From contig JADJEI010000014.1 of NCBI GenBank assembly GCA_016709155.1, positions 1-64,000 on the forward strand: a stretch of 64,000 nt of DNA, written 5' to 3'. A program made the position numbers and the translations under genes. Positions 29,697 to 38,712 of the stretch are shown here, in pieces. The DNA comes from Ignavibacteriales bacterium (GTDB lineage Bacteria > Bacteroidota > Ignavibacteria > Ignavibacteriales > Ignavibacteriaceae). Every line of letters begins with the position of its first letter. Position 1 is the stretch's first letter. The notes below the pieces were generated by a model. It ran no database searches, was not told the origin of the DNA, and worked only from the letters and a program-made list of their open reading frames with translations.

Positions 29697-30416
29697 ATGA
29701 CCGATAAAATAATTTACATCGAAAGTGTTGGGAAAGTAATATTCAGACATAGCAGCAGAGCTAAATATCTGAACATATCGGTAAAACCTTTCTATGGTGT
29801 TAGAGTATCTGTGCCTAAGCATTTAAGCCTTTCTAATGCAGCTGCTTTTGTGGAAGAGAAAAAATCGTGGATTAAAAAACATTTGGATAAAGTTAAAAGT
29901 CACGAGTCTCAAAAACCAATTATAGATGAAAAATCAAAATGCCTTCCAAAGAACCATACGCTTCATTTACATACTAATGATGAACAAAAAATATCGTTAC
30001 GCATTTCTAATGGAAAAATAATAGTTTCGCATCCTTCTAATTTCAATCCTGAATCAAAAGAGGTTCAATCGGCAATTAAAAAAGGAATAATAGAGGCTTT
30101 AAGAATTGAAGCAAAGACATTTTTGCCAGCAAGAGTTCGTCTTTTAGCTGATCGGTTCGGATTGGAATATAGAAATCTATCAATTAAAAATATTAAGTCA
30201 AGGTGGGGAAGTTGTTCGGGTAAAAATAATATTAACCTAAACGTTCATCTTATGCGTCTTCCGGATTACTTAATTGATTATGTTATACTGCATGAGTTGG
30301 CGCATACGGTTCATCACAATCATAGCCTGAAATTCTGGGGATTACTGAATAGCGTAACCGGAGATGCAAAAAGACTTGATAAAGAATTAAAGAATTTTAA
30401 GATAGCTTTTTTTTAA
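29697..30416 (+). CDS. YgjP-like (DUF45) metallopeptidase
   Basis: A 239-aa cytosolic zinc metallopeptidase of the YgjP/UPF0758-like DUF45 family. The beta-rich N-terminus has SSRAKYLNISVKPFYGVRVS and VPKHLSLSNAAAFVEEKKSW. The catalytic region has KSRWGSCSGKNNINLNVHLM, then LIDYVILHELAHTVHHNHS with HExxH and a third His, and KFWGLL. Length and motif order match the family. Its substrate is unknown. ATG at 29697 has no strong ribosome site. Confidence 0.87.
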   Translation: MTDKIIYIESVGKVIFRHSSRAKYLNISVKPFYGVRVSVPKHLSLSNAAAFVEEKKSWIKKHLDKVKSHESQKPIIDEKSKCLPKNHTLHLHTNDEQKISLRISNGKIIVSHPSNFNPESKEVQSAIKKGIIEALRIEAKTFLPARVRLLADRFGLEYRNLSIKNIKSRWGSCSGKNNINLNVHLMRLPDYLIDYVILHELAHTVHHNHSLKFWGLLNSVTGDAKRLDKELKNFKIAFF

Positions 30417-30481
30417 GAACTGGATAACCTTTCAAGTCGAGAACCTTTGAATTTGTAATGTAAAATTTCTACTGTAAAAAA

Positions 30482-30510
30482 AAACGGCGATCATTATTGA
30501 TTCGCCGTTT
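30482..30510 (-). terminator. bidirectional intrinsic terminator
   Basis: AAACGGCGA and TCGCCGTTT (30482-30490, 30502-30510) form a GC-rich stem. On the minus strand the stem is followed by nine T, on the plus strand by CTTAG. It best ends the pilin-like operon on the minus strand and may also stop read-through from the peptidase gene. Confidence 0.75.
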
Positions 30511-30532
30511 CTTAGATTAAATCATTTTAGTT

Positions 30533-31783
30533 TTATTCTGCCCAACTAATCACTTTATAATATTTTGTCTTCGGGAAGTAGGGAGGTACTTGCTTGTAAA
30601 ATCTCTGATCGTATTTATGAATATAACTGTACCCATTAGTAGGTATTAAATCTTTACCGACCCATTTATAAACTGCTGTTGGCTGTATTTTTTGTCCAAT
30701 CACACCGCCTAATAAATTCATGTGATACGCCGCAGGATAGCTGCTATATTTATCTATCACAAGCCCATCATTTTGCGAATAAATAGAAGCATGAATATCA
30801 ATATCTCCACGCGAGGAATTAAAATCCACTTGAACTTTTTGTTCACCTACAAGTCCAAGCATATCTGTTGATGATGGATCTGTCAACGGATTTTTATTAT
30901 AAGTAATGCTATTAGCAATATGTACAGTCCCTGCGGAAGTTGTTCCTTTTTTAGTCGCAACTATTGTAGCTTGCCCGTTCAGTGTGCCTTCAACATAAAC
31001 ATTTCCCTTCTCAACATAAATAACTCCATTTGGTGCTAATGTTTTTAGGGGGGTTGTCTTTTCGGTAGTCCATCCTTTATTATTAATATTTACCTGATAT
31101 TTTACATTACCATCATTGAGGAATGTAAGTTTCACATCAGTTATATAATTTTTATTAGTAGTATCCCTAAAAATTTTCCCATCAGTATAAGCTGCCTTTC
31201 TAATAGAGCTTGTATCAAACTCAAGTGGAATGCTTACACCTGTTTCTAATCCACCTAAAAAAACAGGATTGCTGTAAGAGTTATATTTTTTAACACCTTT
31301 TAAAGTTGTAGTGTAACCAAGAAAAACAGGATTGCCGTAACAATTCAAATAGTCGTTAGTATGAAATGGACCTGAGAATGTATCACCAGTTGCGGCCCAG
31401 ACACCACCCATAACATTATAAAAGTTACCATATTGTGCGAAGTTTTTTGGCTGGAGGAGAACGGTTACTGTATCTTTAAATCCTTCATATTCTCCTATTG
31501 AAACCAATTTTCGGTTGTCATCACCATAAGCTGTAATTGTTACAGTGAATATGCCATTCTCAAAAGGAATATTAGAATAACCAGTGTTCCAATATTTATT
31601 AAAGAAAAGTTGATTAACCGCCATGTTCGCTCCGGCAGTTGCAATATTGTGAGTATTGGTTTCTTTATAGTATTGAATAAAATTATCCATACTATCATTT
31701 GAAAAGCCAATTAACTCATTCCCCTTTAGCAAGAACAAACCACTGAAAGCTAAAACTAAAATAAAAGTTGCTTTACCGCTCAT
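30533..31783 (-). CDS. DUF4900-like surface/pilus-associated protein
   Basis: The 416-aa protein starts MSGKATFILVLAFSGLFLLK, a hydrophobic helix, then a region rich in beta strands. NFYNVMGGVWAATGDTF, SGPFHTNDYLNCYGNPVFLG and NGVIYVEKGNVYVEGTLNG fit the DUF4900 pattern (PilX-like proteins with repeated pseudo-beta-helix strands in which GxxHTND and NPxF motifs recur). The third gene of a minus-strand operon after two pilin-like genes; 10 bp from the second. A role in a type IV pilus-like or secretion fibre is inferred. No lipobox or sorting signal. Function unknown. Confidence 0.6.
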   Translation of the reverse strand: MSGKATFILVLAFSGLFLLKGNELIGFSNDSMDNFIQYYKETNTHNIATAGANMAVNQLFFNKYWNTGYSNIPFENGIFTVTITAYGDDNRKLVSIGEYEGFKDTVTVLLQPKNFAQYGNFYNVMGGVWAATGDTFSGPFHTNDYLNCYGNPVFLGYTTTLKGVKKYNSYSNPVFLGGLETGVSIPLEFDTSSIRKAAYTDGKIFRDTTNKNYITDVKLTFLNDGNVKYQVNINNKGWTTEKTTPLKTLAPNGVIYVEKGNVYVEGTLNGQATIVATKKGTTSAGTVHIANSITYNKNPLTDPSSTDMLGLVGEQKVQVDFNSSRGDIDIHASIYSQNDGLVIDKYSSYPAAYHMNLLGGVIGQKIQPTAVYKWVGKDLIPTNGYSYIHKYDQRFYKQVPPYFPKTKYYKVISWAE

Positions 31784-31793
31784 TTTTTTTCTC

Positions 31794-32423
31794 CTATCTT
31801 TTTCTCAAATTTCTTGAAGTTAACCTTAACTGTGACCACATAGCGTGTGAGTATTTTTGTTCAAATTCACCTGTATCCTCATTGTATTGACTGTATGCAT
31901 CCGGATCTTCTATTCTAAAAGATATTCTCAAAGATTCTATCATCCTATTATCTGCGATTGGTTGTGAAAGCTCGGCATTGAAAGTATCGAAATAATTTAA
32001 GTAAAAATCAGTAACACCAGTACTCACTATCATTGGCTGTTCATCATTCAATTTTCGATACAGGATTCTGTCTCTCTCATTTGGGGTTTCCGATAATTCA
32101 TTGGTGGAGCTTAAATAATAATTCATCCTATCAAGTTCGCCGTCGGAATCAAAATCAGCTCTGAAAATAATCTGAGAAGTATCTGCAGTAAAAATAAATG
32201 TGGTTGTATCGTCCAGAACATCTTCGCTTGCCGAATACCCCATTTTTCTAAAATCACTCTCAATTGTCGTGGCGAGGTTCGAGACTTCCTGCTGAACGAG
32301 TCTATCGTGCCCCCAGGTCACCTCTGAATCCACTGTATTATCGCTAAGCCTTGTTAACGTTAACATAAGTAGCCCTCCCATTATCATCGAACCAAGAATA
32401 TCTATTATTGTACTAAATCCCAT
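31794..32423 (-). CDS. pilin-like (PilW/PulJ-type) membrane-anchored protein
   Basis: A 209-aa protein starts MGFSTIIDILGSMIMGGLLM, LTLTRLSDNTV: one N-terminal hydrophobic helix then a soluble domain, the plan of minor pseudopilins of PilW/PulJ type. VQQEVSNLATTIESDFRKMG followed by SASED, and DSDGELDRMNYYLS and VTDFYLNYFDTFN match the beta domain of PilW-like proteins I recall. The usual prepilin peptidase site GFTLxE is absent, apart from a GF at the very start. It begins 8 bp after the first gene of the operon. Confidence 0.6.
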   Translation of the reverse strand: MGFSTIIDILGSMIMGGLLMLTLTRLSDNTVDSEVTWGHDRLVQQEVSNLATTIESDFRKMGYSASEDVLDDTTTFIFTADTSQIIFRADFDSDGELDRMNYYLSSTNELSETPNERDRILYRKLNDEQPMIVSTGVTDFYLNYFDTFNAELSQPIADNRMIESLRISFRIEDPDAYSQYNEDTGEFEQKYSHAMWSQLRLTSRNLRKR

Positions 32424-32431
32424 ATGTTACC

Positions 32432-32941
32432 TCAAATTTCCTTCCAATAGCTAAAAATAGAACTTACTTCAATTGTGTCTTTTAAAAGAGCATTATTGTT
32501 AACCTTATCAGTGTAAATTTTAACTGTAAGTTTTTTATTCCAGGTTTTATTTGAAGATTTAGAATCCGGTGAATTAGCATTGACATAAACCACCGTGCAT
32601 TTAATTCTAAATGAAACTTCGTCAACTACATCTGTTCTACTTAAGCCGTTGTAATCATCAAAGTCATTAAAATTGGGGTAATATTCTCCCGTTGCAGGTC
32701 CTAAATTTGAAGCTGCAGTTAAGGCATTTAGGTCAGTCACAAAATTATTTACCGTAGCAAGATCAAATGCACGAGCATTAGCCTCTTCAACGTAAGAAGT
32801 GGCTAATGAAACTGCTATCAAACCAAGTTTTGAGTTAATCATTGTATCTTCAGTATTTAACTGATTGGTATTTACGTTTAGTATCATGACTGATAAAAAG
32901 ATCATTGCTCCCATTGCGAGCATCATTTGACCTGTATTCAT
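32432..32941 (-). CDS. pilin-like (PilV/PulI-type) membrane-anchored protein
   Basis: The 169-aa first gene of the operon: MNTGQMMLAMGAMIFLSVMI then LNVNTNQLNTEDTM, an N-terminal TM helix with no leader-peptidase cleavage site. Then SLATSYVEEANARAFDL (helix), FDDYNGLSRTDVVDEVSFRI, KCTVVYVNANSPD, and KLTVKIYTDKVNNNALL: a small beta sheet, as in PilV/GspI pseudopilins. Assignment is by layout and context, so tentative. It is followed by the PilW-like gene and the DUF4900-like gene in one direction. Confidence 0.5.
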   Translation of the reverse strand: MNTGQMMLAMGAMIFLSVMILNVNTNQLNTEDTMINSKLGLIAVSLATSYVEEANARAFDLATVNNFVTDLNALTAASNLGPATGEYYPNFNDFDDYNGLSRTDVVDEVSFRIKCTVVYVNANSPDSKSSNKTWNKKLTVKIYTDKVNNNALLKDTIEVSSIFSYWKEI

Positions 32942-33340
32942 ATTATGCCTTATTAATTTTAATTGTAATGATTAGCAAAAATCGTGCAAGGATAGATATC
33001 AAAACTTATCCATTTGTGTTTGTTTTGAGACAATTTCAATCTTGAATTTATTCTCAAATAGAAGTTTTTTAAGCAGTTTTATTTTTATTGAGACACTCTC
33101 AAACATTTATATTATTCGTATAAATGCAATCCCGAATATTACGAGTAAATATTTCCGTTTTAGGAAAATATTTCTTCTATTTGAAAATGATAATTATGTG
33201 CTAATGGCCAAAATTTTTTCCTAAGCTGTGATTAATTAAACGATTTTCCTTTTAATTAATTACAAAAATTATTTGCATTCTTTCTAAATTATAATTATCA
33301 TTGAAAAAAAAATCTATAAATAAATGTAGGAGTTCATATT
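32942..33340. other. AT-rich divergent intergenic region
   Basis: This 399-bp gap lies between the starts of the pilin-like operon (minus) and ssb (plus), so it must hold both promoters. It is very AT-rich with no open frame I believe. I see no confident -35/-10 pair and no structured RNA. A ribosome site TAGGAG lies just before the ssb start. Confidence 0.5.
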
Positions 33341-33760
33341 ATGGCTTTCTCAGTAAACAAAGTGATGTTGATTGGTAATCTTGGTAAAGATGCTGAAACA
33401 AGATTTACTAATAATAATCTTTCAATTACTAACTTTACTTTAGCAACGGAAAATCGTTTTAAAAATAAAGAAGGTAATTGGACTAGTACAACAGACTGGC
33501 ATAAAATTACAGGATTTAGTTTATCCGATTATATCAAAGAAAAACTAAAGAAAGGCAAAAAGTTTTATGTGGAAGGTAGAATTTCATACGGCAGTTATAC
33601 AGACAAAGATAATGTAAAAAGATATACGACAGACATTATCGCGGAGAAACTTATCCCGTTAGATAGTTCCTCAGAAGGCGGACAATCTGAATCAGAGGAA
33701 TCCGGCTTAACAACCGCACCGGAAATCCAGACTGATCCGAACGAAGATCTTCCGTTCTAA
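33341..33760 (+). CDS. ssb: single-stranded DNA-binding protein
   Basis: A 139-aa OB-fold protein that coats single-stranded DNA in replication and repair. MAFSVNKVMLIGNLGKDAET, RFTNNNLSITNFTLATENRF and TTDWHKITGFSLSDYIKEKL carry the OB-fold, then KKFYVEGRISYGSYTDKDN. The C-terminal linker is acidic and the last residues are NEDLPF, the conserved tip that binds repair partners. ATG 33341 with GTAGGAG upstream. The ssb - GldE-like gene order is conserved in Bacteroidota. Confidence 0.93.
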   Translation: MAFSVNKVMLIGNLGKDAETRFTNNNLSITNFTLATENRFKNKEGNWTSTTDWHKITGFSLSDYIKEKLKKGKKFYVEGRISYGSYTDKDNVKRYTTDIIAEKLIPLDSSSEGGQSESEESGLTTAPEIQTDPNEDLPF

Positions 33761-33795
33761 ATATTTTGTAAAACAATTTAGGAAATTTTGACTTT

Positions 33796-35076
33796 TTGGA
33801 TTCTTATTGGTCTTTGAAAATTTTTGCTCTTTTTATTCTAATTATTTTTTCCGGATTCTTTTCAGGTTCCGAGGTTGCTTTATTTTCATTAGATAGAAAA
33901 AAGATTAAAAATTACTTTGGCGAATCCAATCTTATCAGCAGATATATTAGTGAATTGCTTGAGCGTCCAAGAAGATTATTAGTAGTCATTCTCCTTGGTA
34001 ATACAACAGTAAATGTATCAGCTTCAATTGTTGGGGTTTCTCTTGCATTGGATTTCTCTACCCAACATGCTATATCTGCTGATGTTATTTTAACTATCCA
34101 GATATTGGTTTTGACCATTTCAATTATTCTATTTGGTGAATTGCTGCCAAAAGTCTGGGCGTCAAAAAATGTTATTGCGGCGGCAAAAATTTCTGCAATT
34201 CCAATGTTCTGGATCGCAGTGATTGTATTTCCCATAGCTGAAACTATTACCGAATTTATCAAATCTTTATCCTCCCGGCTTAATTTTGACAAATCAAAAA
34301 CTGCCATATTGCCGGAGGACATATCTGAATTAACAGACATTGTAATCGAACACGGAAAAATTGAAGACGAAGAACATGGACTGATTAACAGTTTAGTCTC
34401 TTTTCGATCTGTCACTGTGGGAGAGATAATGACGCCACGTGTAGATATGATTTCTATTGAAGAGAAAAATGATTTTCGTGAATTGTTGAAATTAATTACT
34501 GAAACAGCTCATAGCCGTATTCCACTTTTCAAAAATGATCTTGATGAAATTATCGGGATAATCTATGCTAAAGATATTTTAAAATTTCTCAAAGAAGCTG
34601 ACAGTACGAACGATCTGCAATTAAATACATTTGCACGAAAAGCTTACTTTGTACCAAAATCAAAATTGATAGACGAACTTTTGCAAGAATTTCAGACAAA
34701 AAAAATGCACATCGCAATTGTAGTGGATGAATATGGTGGAACAGCAGGCATGATAACTATGGAAGATATAATCGAAGAAGTTGTCGGAGAGATAAGAGAC
34801 GAGTTTGATAAAGAGGAAAACTCTTTCACTAAATTAAGCGATGGACAATATCTTGCTCTTGGTAAATTAAGTATCGAAGAATTAAATGAATATTTGGATG
34901 AATCCATCGAAATTGAAAATAAAGATTTCGAAACTTTAGCAGGTTATTTAATCAATGAGGCAGGCACAATTCCGCGTGAAGGATTTTCAATTAAAAGGGG
35001 GAAGTACAAATTCGTTGTTAAAGAAGTTTTCAAGAAAAGAATTACAAAAGTCTTAATTGAAGAAATCAAGAAATGA
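33796..35076 (+). CDS. CNNM/CBS/CorC-HlyC-domain membrane protein (GldE-like)
   Basis: A 426-aa protein: DUF21/CNNM membrane domain (1-170) with FSGFFSGSEVALFSLDRKKI, LLVVILLGNTTVNVSASIVG and ILFGELLPKVWASKN; two CBS domains (about 200-320) with VGEIMTPRVDMISIEEK, HSRIPLFKNDLDEIIGIIYA and VVDEYGGTAGMITMEDIIEE; and a C-terminal CorC/HlyC domain (FDKEENSF onward). Likely a Mg2+ or other ion efflux/regulatory protein; in Bacteroidota the GldE paralogue next to ssb aids gliding. Start TTG 33796. No other gld genes are seen here. Confidence 0.85.
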   Translation: MDSYWSLKIFALFILIIFSGFFSGSEVALFSLDRKKIKNYFGESNLISRYISELLERPRRLLVVILLGNTTVNVSASIVGVSLALDFSTQHAISADVILTIQILVLTISIILFGELLPKVWASKNVIAAAKISAIPMFWIAVIVFPIAETITEFIKSLSSRLNFDKSKTAILPEDISELTDIVIEHGKIEDEEHGLINSLVSFRSVTVGEIMTPRVDMISIEEKNDFRELLKLITETAHSRIPLFKNDLDEIIGIIYAKDILKFLKEADSTNDLQLNTFARKAYFVPKSKLIDELLQEFQTKKMHIAIVVDEYGGTAGMITMEDIIEEVVGEIRDEFDKEENSFTKLSDGQYLALGKLSIEELNEYLDESIEIENKDFETLAGYLINEAGTIPREGFSIKRGKYKFVVKEVFKKRITKVLIEEIKK

Positions 35077-35435
35077 AAAAAGGCTGCTTCTTAAAAGCGA
35101 TTTTCATTCTAACAATTTTAGCGGCTCTAATTATATATTGGATTGATCACGAAGGCAAAGAGTTTTTATTTCAGCAGGGCAAAAATTTAGCAAAAAAATA
35201 TATTGTTGATGATTTTGAGAATCAATTTAAATTTATAAAAGATTCCCCGGAAAAAGATTCATTAGAAACTATGCTTAATACTACCTTGTTTAATCTGGAA
35301 AAATTCCGCGATCTTTCGGATGAAGAATTAGATATTATTTATTCCAAATTTGAAGCATCATTAAACGATAGTATTATTTCTTCGAAAGAATTAAGGGAAC
35401 TGAATATTTTAGTTAATGAAAGGTTTAGAAAATGA
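35073..35435 (+). CDS. short single-pass membrane protein, unknown function
   Basis: I do not recognise this 120-aa protein. MKKGCFLKAIFILTILAALI with IYWIDHEGKEFLF is an N-terminal membrane anchor; the rest is a charged helical domain (KNLAKKYIVDDFENQFKFIK, ELDIIYSKFEASLNDSIIS, ELRELNILVNERFRK). It overlaps the CNNM gene and the MCE gene by 4 nt each (ATGA), so translation of all three is coupled. A role in the same envelope process as its neighbours is inferred. Confidence 0.6.
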   Translation: MKKGCFLKAIFILTILAALIIYWIDHEGKEFLFQQGKNLAKKYIVDDFENQFKFIKDSPEKDSLETMLNTTLFNLEKFRDLSDEELDIIYSKFEASLNDSIISSKELRELNILVNERFRK

Positions 35436-36340
35436 AAGACCAGCGTAAAACAGAAATCAAAGTTGGCATAACAGTCATAATTGGAATAATTATTTTCATC
35501 TGGATTTTAGGGTGGGCTAAAAATTTCAGTCTTTCATCCAATGAAAATATAATTGATGTCAGATTTAAGAATGTCAGTGGACTTGAAATTGGAGATGCTG
35601 TTACAGTCAATGGCGTTCGTAAAGGATATGTTGATGATATGGTTGTAAATTCAGAAAGCGTAAATATTAAACTTAGAATTGATAATTCGATTCAGTTAAA
35701 AAGAGATGCGTCTTTCAGTATTTCAATGCTTGACCTTATGGGAGGGAAAAAAGTTGATATTATCCCTGGAATATCTTTAGAACCTTTTAATTATGATGTT
35801 CAACACGAGGGGACTTTTAATTCTGACATACCAGCGTTGATGACACTGGTTGGCTCTTATCAAGTAGAATTGACAAACATAATTACTGAAACAGGTACAG
35901 CACTTACTTCTTTAAATAAATATCTAACCGATCCTCAAATAAATAGTGATTTAAAAAATTCGCTTTCTAATCTTAATTCACTTTTGGTTGATGTCAAAAA
36001 GGTGCTGAATGAAAATGACCAAAATATTTCTAAACTAATGCAGAACTCAGTTGAACTAACCGAAGAGGCAAAATCATTTATAACACAAAATAAAGATGGA
36101 ATTACTTCCTCTTTAACTGATCTGAAAACCCTGCTTGCTAAAAGTGATTCGCTGGTTTCTAAATTCGATAGAATTACTGATGAGACAACCGCTCAACAAA
36201 ATAATCTGGGTAAAATGCTTTACGATGAGGAGCTGTTAAAAAGTATTAAAAACACTTTAACACAACTCGAGGAGTTAACCAAAATTATCCTGCATCAAGT
36301 GCAGAATGAAGGGATTAATGTTGATGCGCACATTTTCTAA
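35432..36340 (+). CDS. MCE/MlaD-family lipid transport protein
   Basis: A 302-aa inner-membrane-anchored protein. RKTEIKVGITVIIGIIIFIW is the TM anchor, then the MCE domain VRFKNVSGLEIGDAVTVNGV with RKGYVDDMVV, IKLRIDNSIQLKRDASFSIS, and DLMGGKKVDIIPG. The C-terminal half is a coiled coil (LSNLNSLLVDVKKVLNEND, ITSSLTDLKTLLAKSDSLVS). MCE proteins shuttle phospholipids across the periplasm in MlaD/YebT-type complexes. Its usual partner ATPase and permease (MlaE/MlaF) are not in this window. The 3' end overlaps the gamma-glutamyltransferase start. Confidence 0.85.
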   Translation: MKDQRKTEIKVGITVIIGIIIFIWILGWAKNFSLSSNENIIDVRFKNVSGLEIGDAVTVNGVRKGYVDDMVVNSESVNIKLRIDNSIQLKRDASFSISMLDLMGGKKVDIIPGISLEPFNYDVQHEGTFNSDIPALMTLVGSYQVELTNIITETGTALTSLNKYLTDPQINSDLKNSLSNLNSLLVDVKKVLNENDQNISKLMQNSVELTEEAKSFITQNKDGITSSLTDLKTLLAKSDSLVSKFDRITDETTAQQNNLGKMLYDEELLKSIKNTLTQLEELTKIILHQVQNEGINVDAHIF

Positions 36341-38018
36341 ATTATTTCTTTTAATACTTAGCTTTTTACTTATTTCCTTTTTTAACATTACACAGGCTCA
36401 ACGAGATCCTGTCCGCGGTAGAAACGGAATGGTTGTGACCGAAGAGAAAATTGCAACGCAAGTCGGACTTGAGATATTAAAGAAAGGCGGAAATGCGGTT
36501 GATGCAGCAGTGGCAATTGGCTTTACTTTAGCTGTTACATATCCCTCGGCAGGAAATTTGGGAGGAGGAGGTTTCATGGTGATTCATCTTGCAAAGGGAA
36601 ATAATATTACGATTGACTTCAGAGAAAAAGCTCCGTTAGCAGCATCAAAAAATATGTACATTGATGCAAACGGAAATGTGAATTCGGATTTAAGTTTATT
36701 TGGCGGCTCTTCAGCGGGAATACCGGGAAGTGTTGCGGGATTACTTTATGCTCTTGATACTTATGGAACAATGAAAATATCAGAAGTAATTCAACCAGCG
36801 ATAGACCTTGCAGTAAACGGGTTTGAACTGGATTATCATCTCGCTGAATCACTTGAAAATGAATTGAAATACTTTGAGCAATTCCCTTCATCTTTGAAAG
36901 TGTTTACTAAAAATGGAGAGGTTTACAAGGAAGGGGATATCATTAAACAACCTGATTTGGGAAAAACGCTAACTTTAATTCGTGATTTTAAAAGTGATGG
37001 ATTTTACAGCGGTGAGATTTCTAACTTATTAATTAAGCAGATAAATTCAACCGGTGGAAATGTTTCACAAAAAGATTTTGATGAATATAATGTTGTTGAA
37101 AGAGAACCGATCACCAGTAGCTATCGTGGTTATGATGTTGTTTCGATGGGTCCGCCAAGTGCTGGTGGATTAGTTCTTTCGCTGCTTCTCAATATTTTAG
37201 AGAACGAATCATTTAGTTTAGAGCAATGGGGGAGTAGTAAATACATTCGGCTTGTGGCTGAAGCAATGAAATATGCATACCTTCAGCGAAGTTATGCTAT
37301 CGGTGATGAAGATTTTTTCCCTGTCGATAAAGAAAGACTTACCTCTAAAATATTTGCTAAAGAAATATTTAATAAGATTATTTCCAGAGTAACTCCTTCG
37401 GCAGAATTACAAGACTTAATGATTGAACAAAAACCGGAAAGCTTTGAGACTACGCATTATTCAGTGTGTGATAAATATGGAAATGCTGTAAGCACAACAA
37501 CTACTATTAACTCTTCCTTTGGCTCCAAAATGATTGTTGATGGGGCGGGTTTTTTATTAAATAATGAAATGGATGACTTCAGCAGTAAACCCGGCTCTCC
37601 CAATCAATTTGGATTAATTGGCTCAGTGGCAAATTCGATTGAAGCAGGGAAGAGAATGTTGAGTTCAATGACACCAACGATTGTATTAAAAAACAATAAA
37701 CCATTTTTAATCCTTGGTGCACCGGGTGGTTCCACAATTACAACTGCCGTACTTCAGGTATTAATAAATTGTATTGATTTCGATATGGATATTCAACGTG
37801 CTATTGATTTGCCGCGATTTCATCATCAGTTTCTTCCTGATGAGATAAACTTTGAATATTTTGGGGCAGCAGAAGATGTTAAAGATAATCTTCGCTCTTT
37901 CGGTTTTACAATTGGCAAAAATATTACTATCGGCAGGGTGGAGGGAATATTGATAAAAGATAATATAATGTATGGCGCCGCCGATCCAAGAGGTCACGGA
38001 ATTGCTATTGGGTTTTAA
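36318..38018 (+). CDS. ggt: gamma-glutamyltransferase
   Basis: A periplasmic self-processing Ntn hydrolase that cleaves gamma-glutamyl bonds of glutathione and peptides. I choose ATG 36318 (5 nt after AAGGGA); ATG 36324 is also possible and 36306 is less so. Signal peptide FSKLFLLILSFLLISFFNIT-QA. Domain signs: LKKGGNAVDAAVAIGFTLAV, YPSAGNLGGGGFMVIH, DFREKAPLAA, PPSAGGLVLSLLLNILE. The catalytic Thr in ETTHYSVCDKYGNAVSTTTT is residue about 379, and GAPGGSTITTAVLQVL is the late glycine motif. About 567 aa, normal length. It overlaps the MCE gene by 23 nt. Confidence 0.93.
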   Translation: MLMRTFSKLFLLILSFLLISFFNITQAQRDPVRGRNGMVVTEEKIATQVGLEILKKGGNAVDAAVAIGFTLAVTYPSAGNLGGGGFMVIHLAKGNNITIDFREKAPLAASKNMYIDANGNVNSDLSLFGGSSAGIPGSVAGLLYALDTYGTMKISEVIQPAIDLAVNGFELDYHLAESLENELKYFEQFPSSLKVFTKNGEVYKEGDIIKQPDLGKTLTLIRDFKSDGFYSGEISNLLIKQINSTGGNVSQKDFDEYNVVEREPITSSYRGYDVVSMGPPSAGGLVLSLLLNILENESFSLEQWGSSKYIRLVAEAMKYAYLQRSYAIGDEDFFPVDKERLTSKIFAKEIFNKIISRVTPSAELQDLMIEQKPESFETTHYSVCDKYGNAVSTTTTINSSFGSKMIVDGAGFLLNNEMDDFSSKPGSPNQFGLIGSVANSIEAGKRMLSSMTPTIVLKNNKPFLILGAPGGSTITTAVLQVLINCIDFDMDIQRAIDLPRFHHQFLPDEINFEYFGAAEDVKDNLRSFGFTIGKNITIGRVEGILIKDNIMYGAADPRGHGIAIGF

Positions 38019-38044
38019 GTTTTATTTTATTTGAAAGTAAACAA

Positions 38045-38422
38045 ATGGTAATTGGAATTGGAATAGACATTATTGAGATAGAAAGAATCAGATATAGTAT
38101 AGATACTTACAAAGAAAGATTTTTAAACAAAGTATTTACCAAAAATGAGTTGGAGTATTGCTTAAGCAAAAGTAATAAGTATCAGCATTTTGCAGCAAGA
38201 TTTGCGGCGAAGGAAGCTGTCTATAAAGCATTGGCAACAGGCTGGCACGAAAATCTTAGCTGGCAAAATATTGAAATATTGAACGAAGCTAATGGAATGC
38301 CTTTAGTAAACTTAAGTGGAAAATTAAGTTCATTTCTTTCTAATGATAAAAGTTTAAAAATTTCTATGAGTCATTCAAAAAATTATGTCACCTGTGTGGC
38401 AATAATTTATAAACTTTCCTAA
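38045..38422 (+). CDS. acpS: holo-[acyl-carrier-protein] synthase
   Basis: This 125-aa enzyme moves 4'-phosphopantetheine from CoA to the serine of acyl carrier protein. MVIGIGIDIIEIERI has the metal-binding Asp; LNKVFTKNELEYCLSKSNKY and AARFAAKEAVYKALATGW hold the second metal Glu and Lys (KEA). LKISMSHSKNYVTCVAII ends the fold. The length matches AcpS. It follows the ggt gene by 26 bp and is probably its co-transcript. Confidence 0.93.
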   Translation: MVIGIGIDIIEIERIRYSIDTYKERFLNKVFTKNELEYCLSKSNKYQHFAARFAAKEAVYKALATGWHENLSWQNIEILNEANGMPLVNLSGKLSSFLSNDKSLKISMSHSKNYVTCVAIIYKLS

Positions 38423-38523
38423 CCAACTAGTCCGTTTTATTCCACTTTATTGAATTAATCAGATATTGATTTAGAAAGGTCAAATAGATATGTTTACGCA
38501 TGATTAATTAGAATTGTTTTTAG

Positions 38524-38712
38524 ATGCTAAATAAAAAAACATATAATATTTTTAATTATGCCTCAATGACGGCTATTGTGATTTTGCTGGTCTTAATGTT
38601 TACAAAAACAGTTCCAACAGAATCTAATGTTTATATTCTCGGATTTGCATTTCTAATTTTAATATTGAGGATTGTGTTCAGGTTAATTGTTAGTTCAAAA
38701 ATAAATAAGTGA
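38524..38712 (+). CDS. small two-helix membrane protein
   Basis: I do not recognise a family for this 62-aa protein. Two hydrophobic stretches, SMTAIVILLVLMFTKTV and NVYILGFAFLILILRIVFRL, make it an integral membrane protein. Its stop overlaps the GTG start of the HNH gene by 4 nt, so expression is coupled. ATG 38524 has only a weak ribosome site. Confidence 0.55.
   Translation: MLNKKTYNIFNYASMTAIVILLVLMFTKTVPTESNVYILGFAFLILILRIVFRLIVSSKINK

Noticed and set aside
33042..33224. 60-aa open frame in the divergent gap before ssb
   Set aside because: AT-rich sequence with no ribosome site or similarity.
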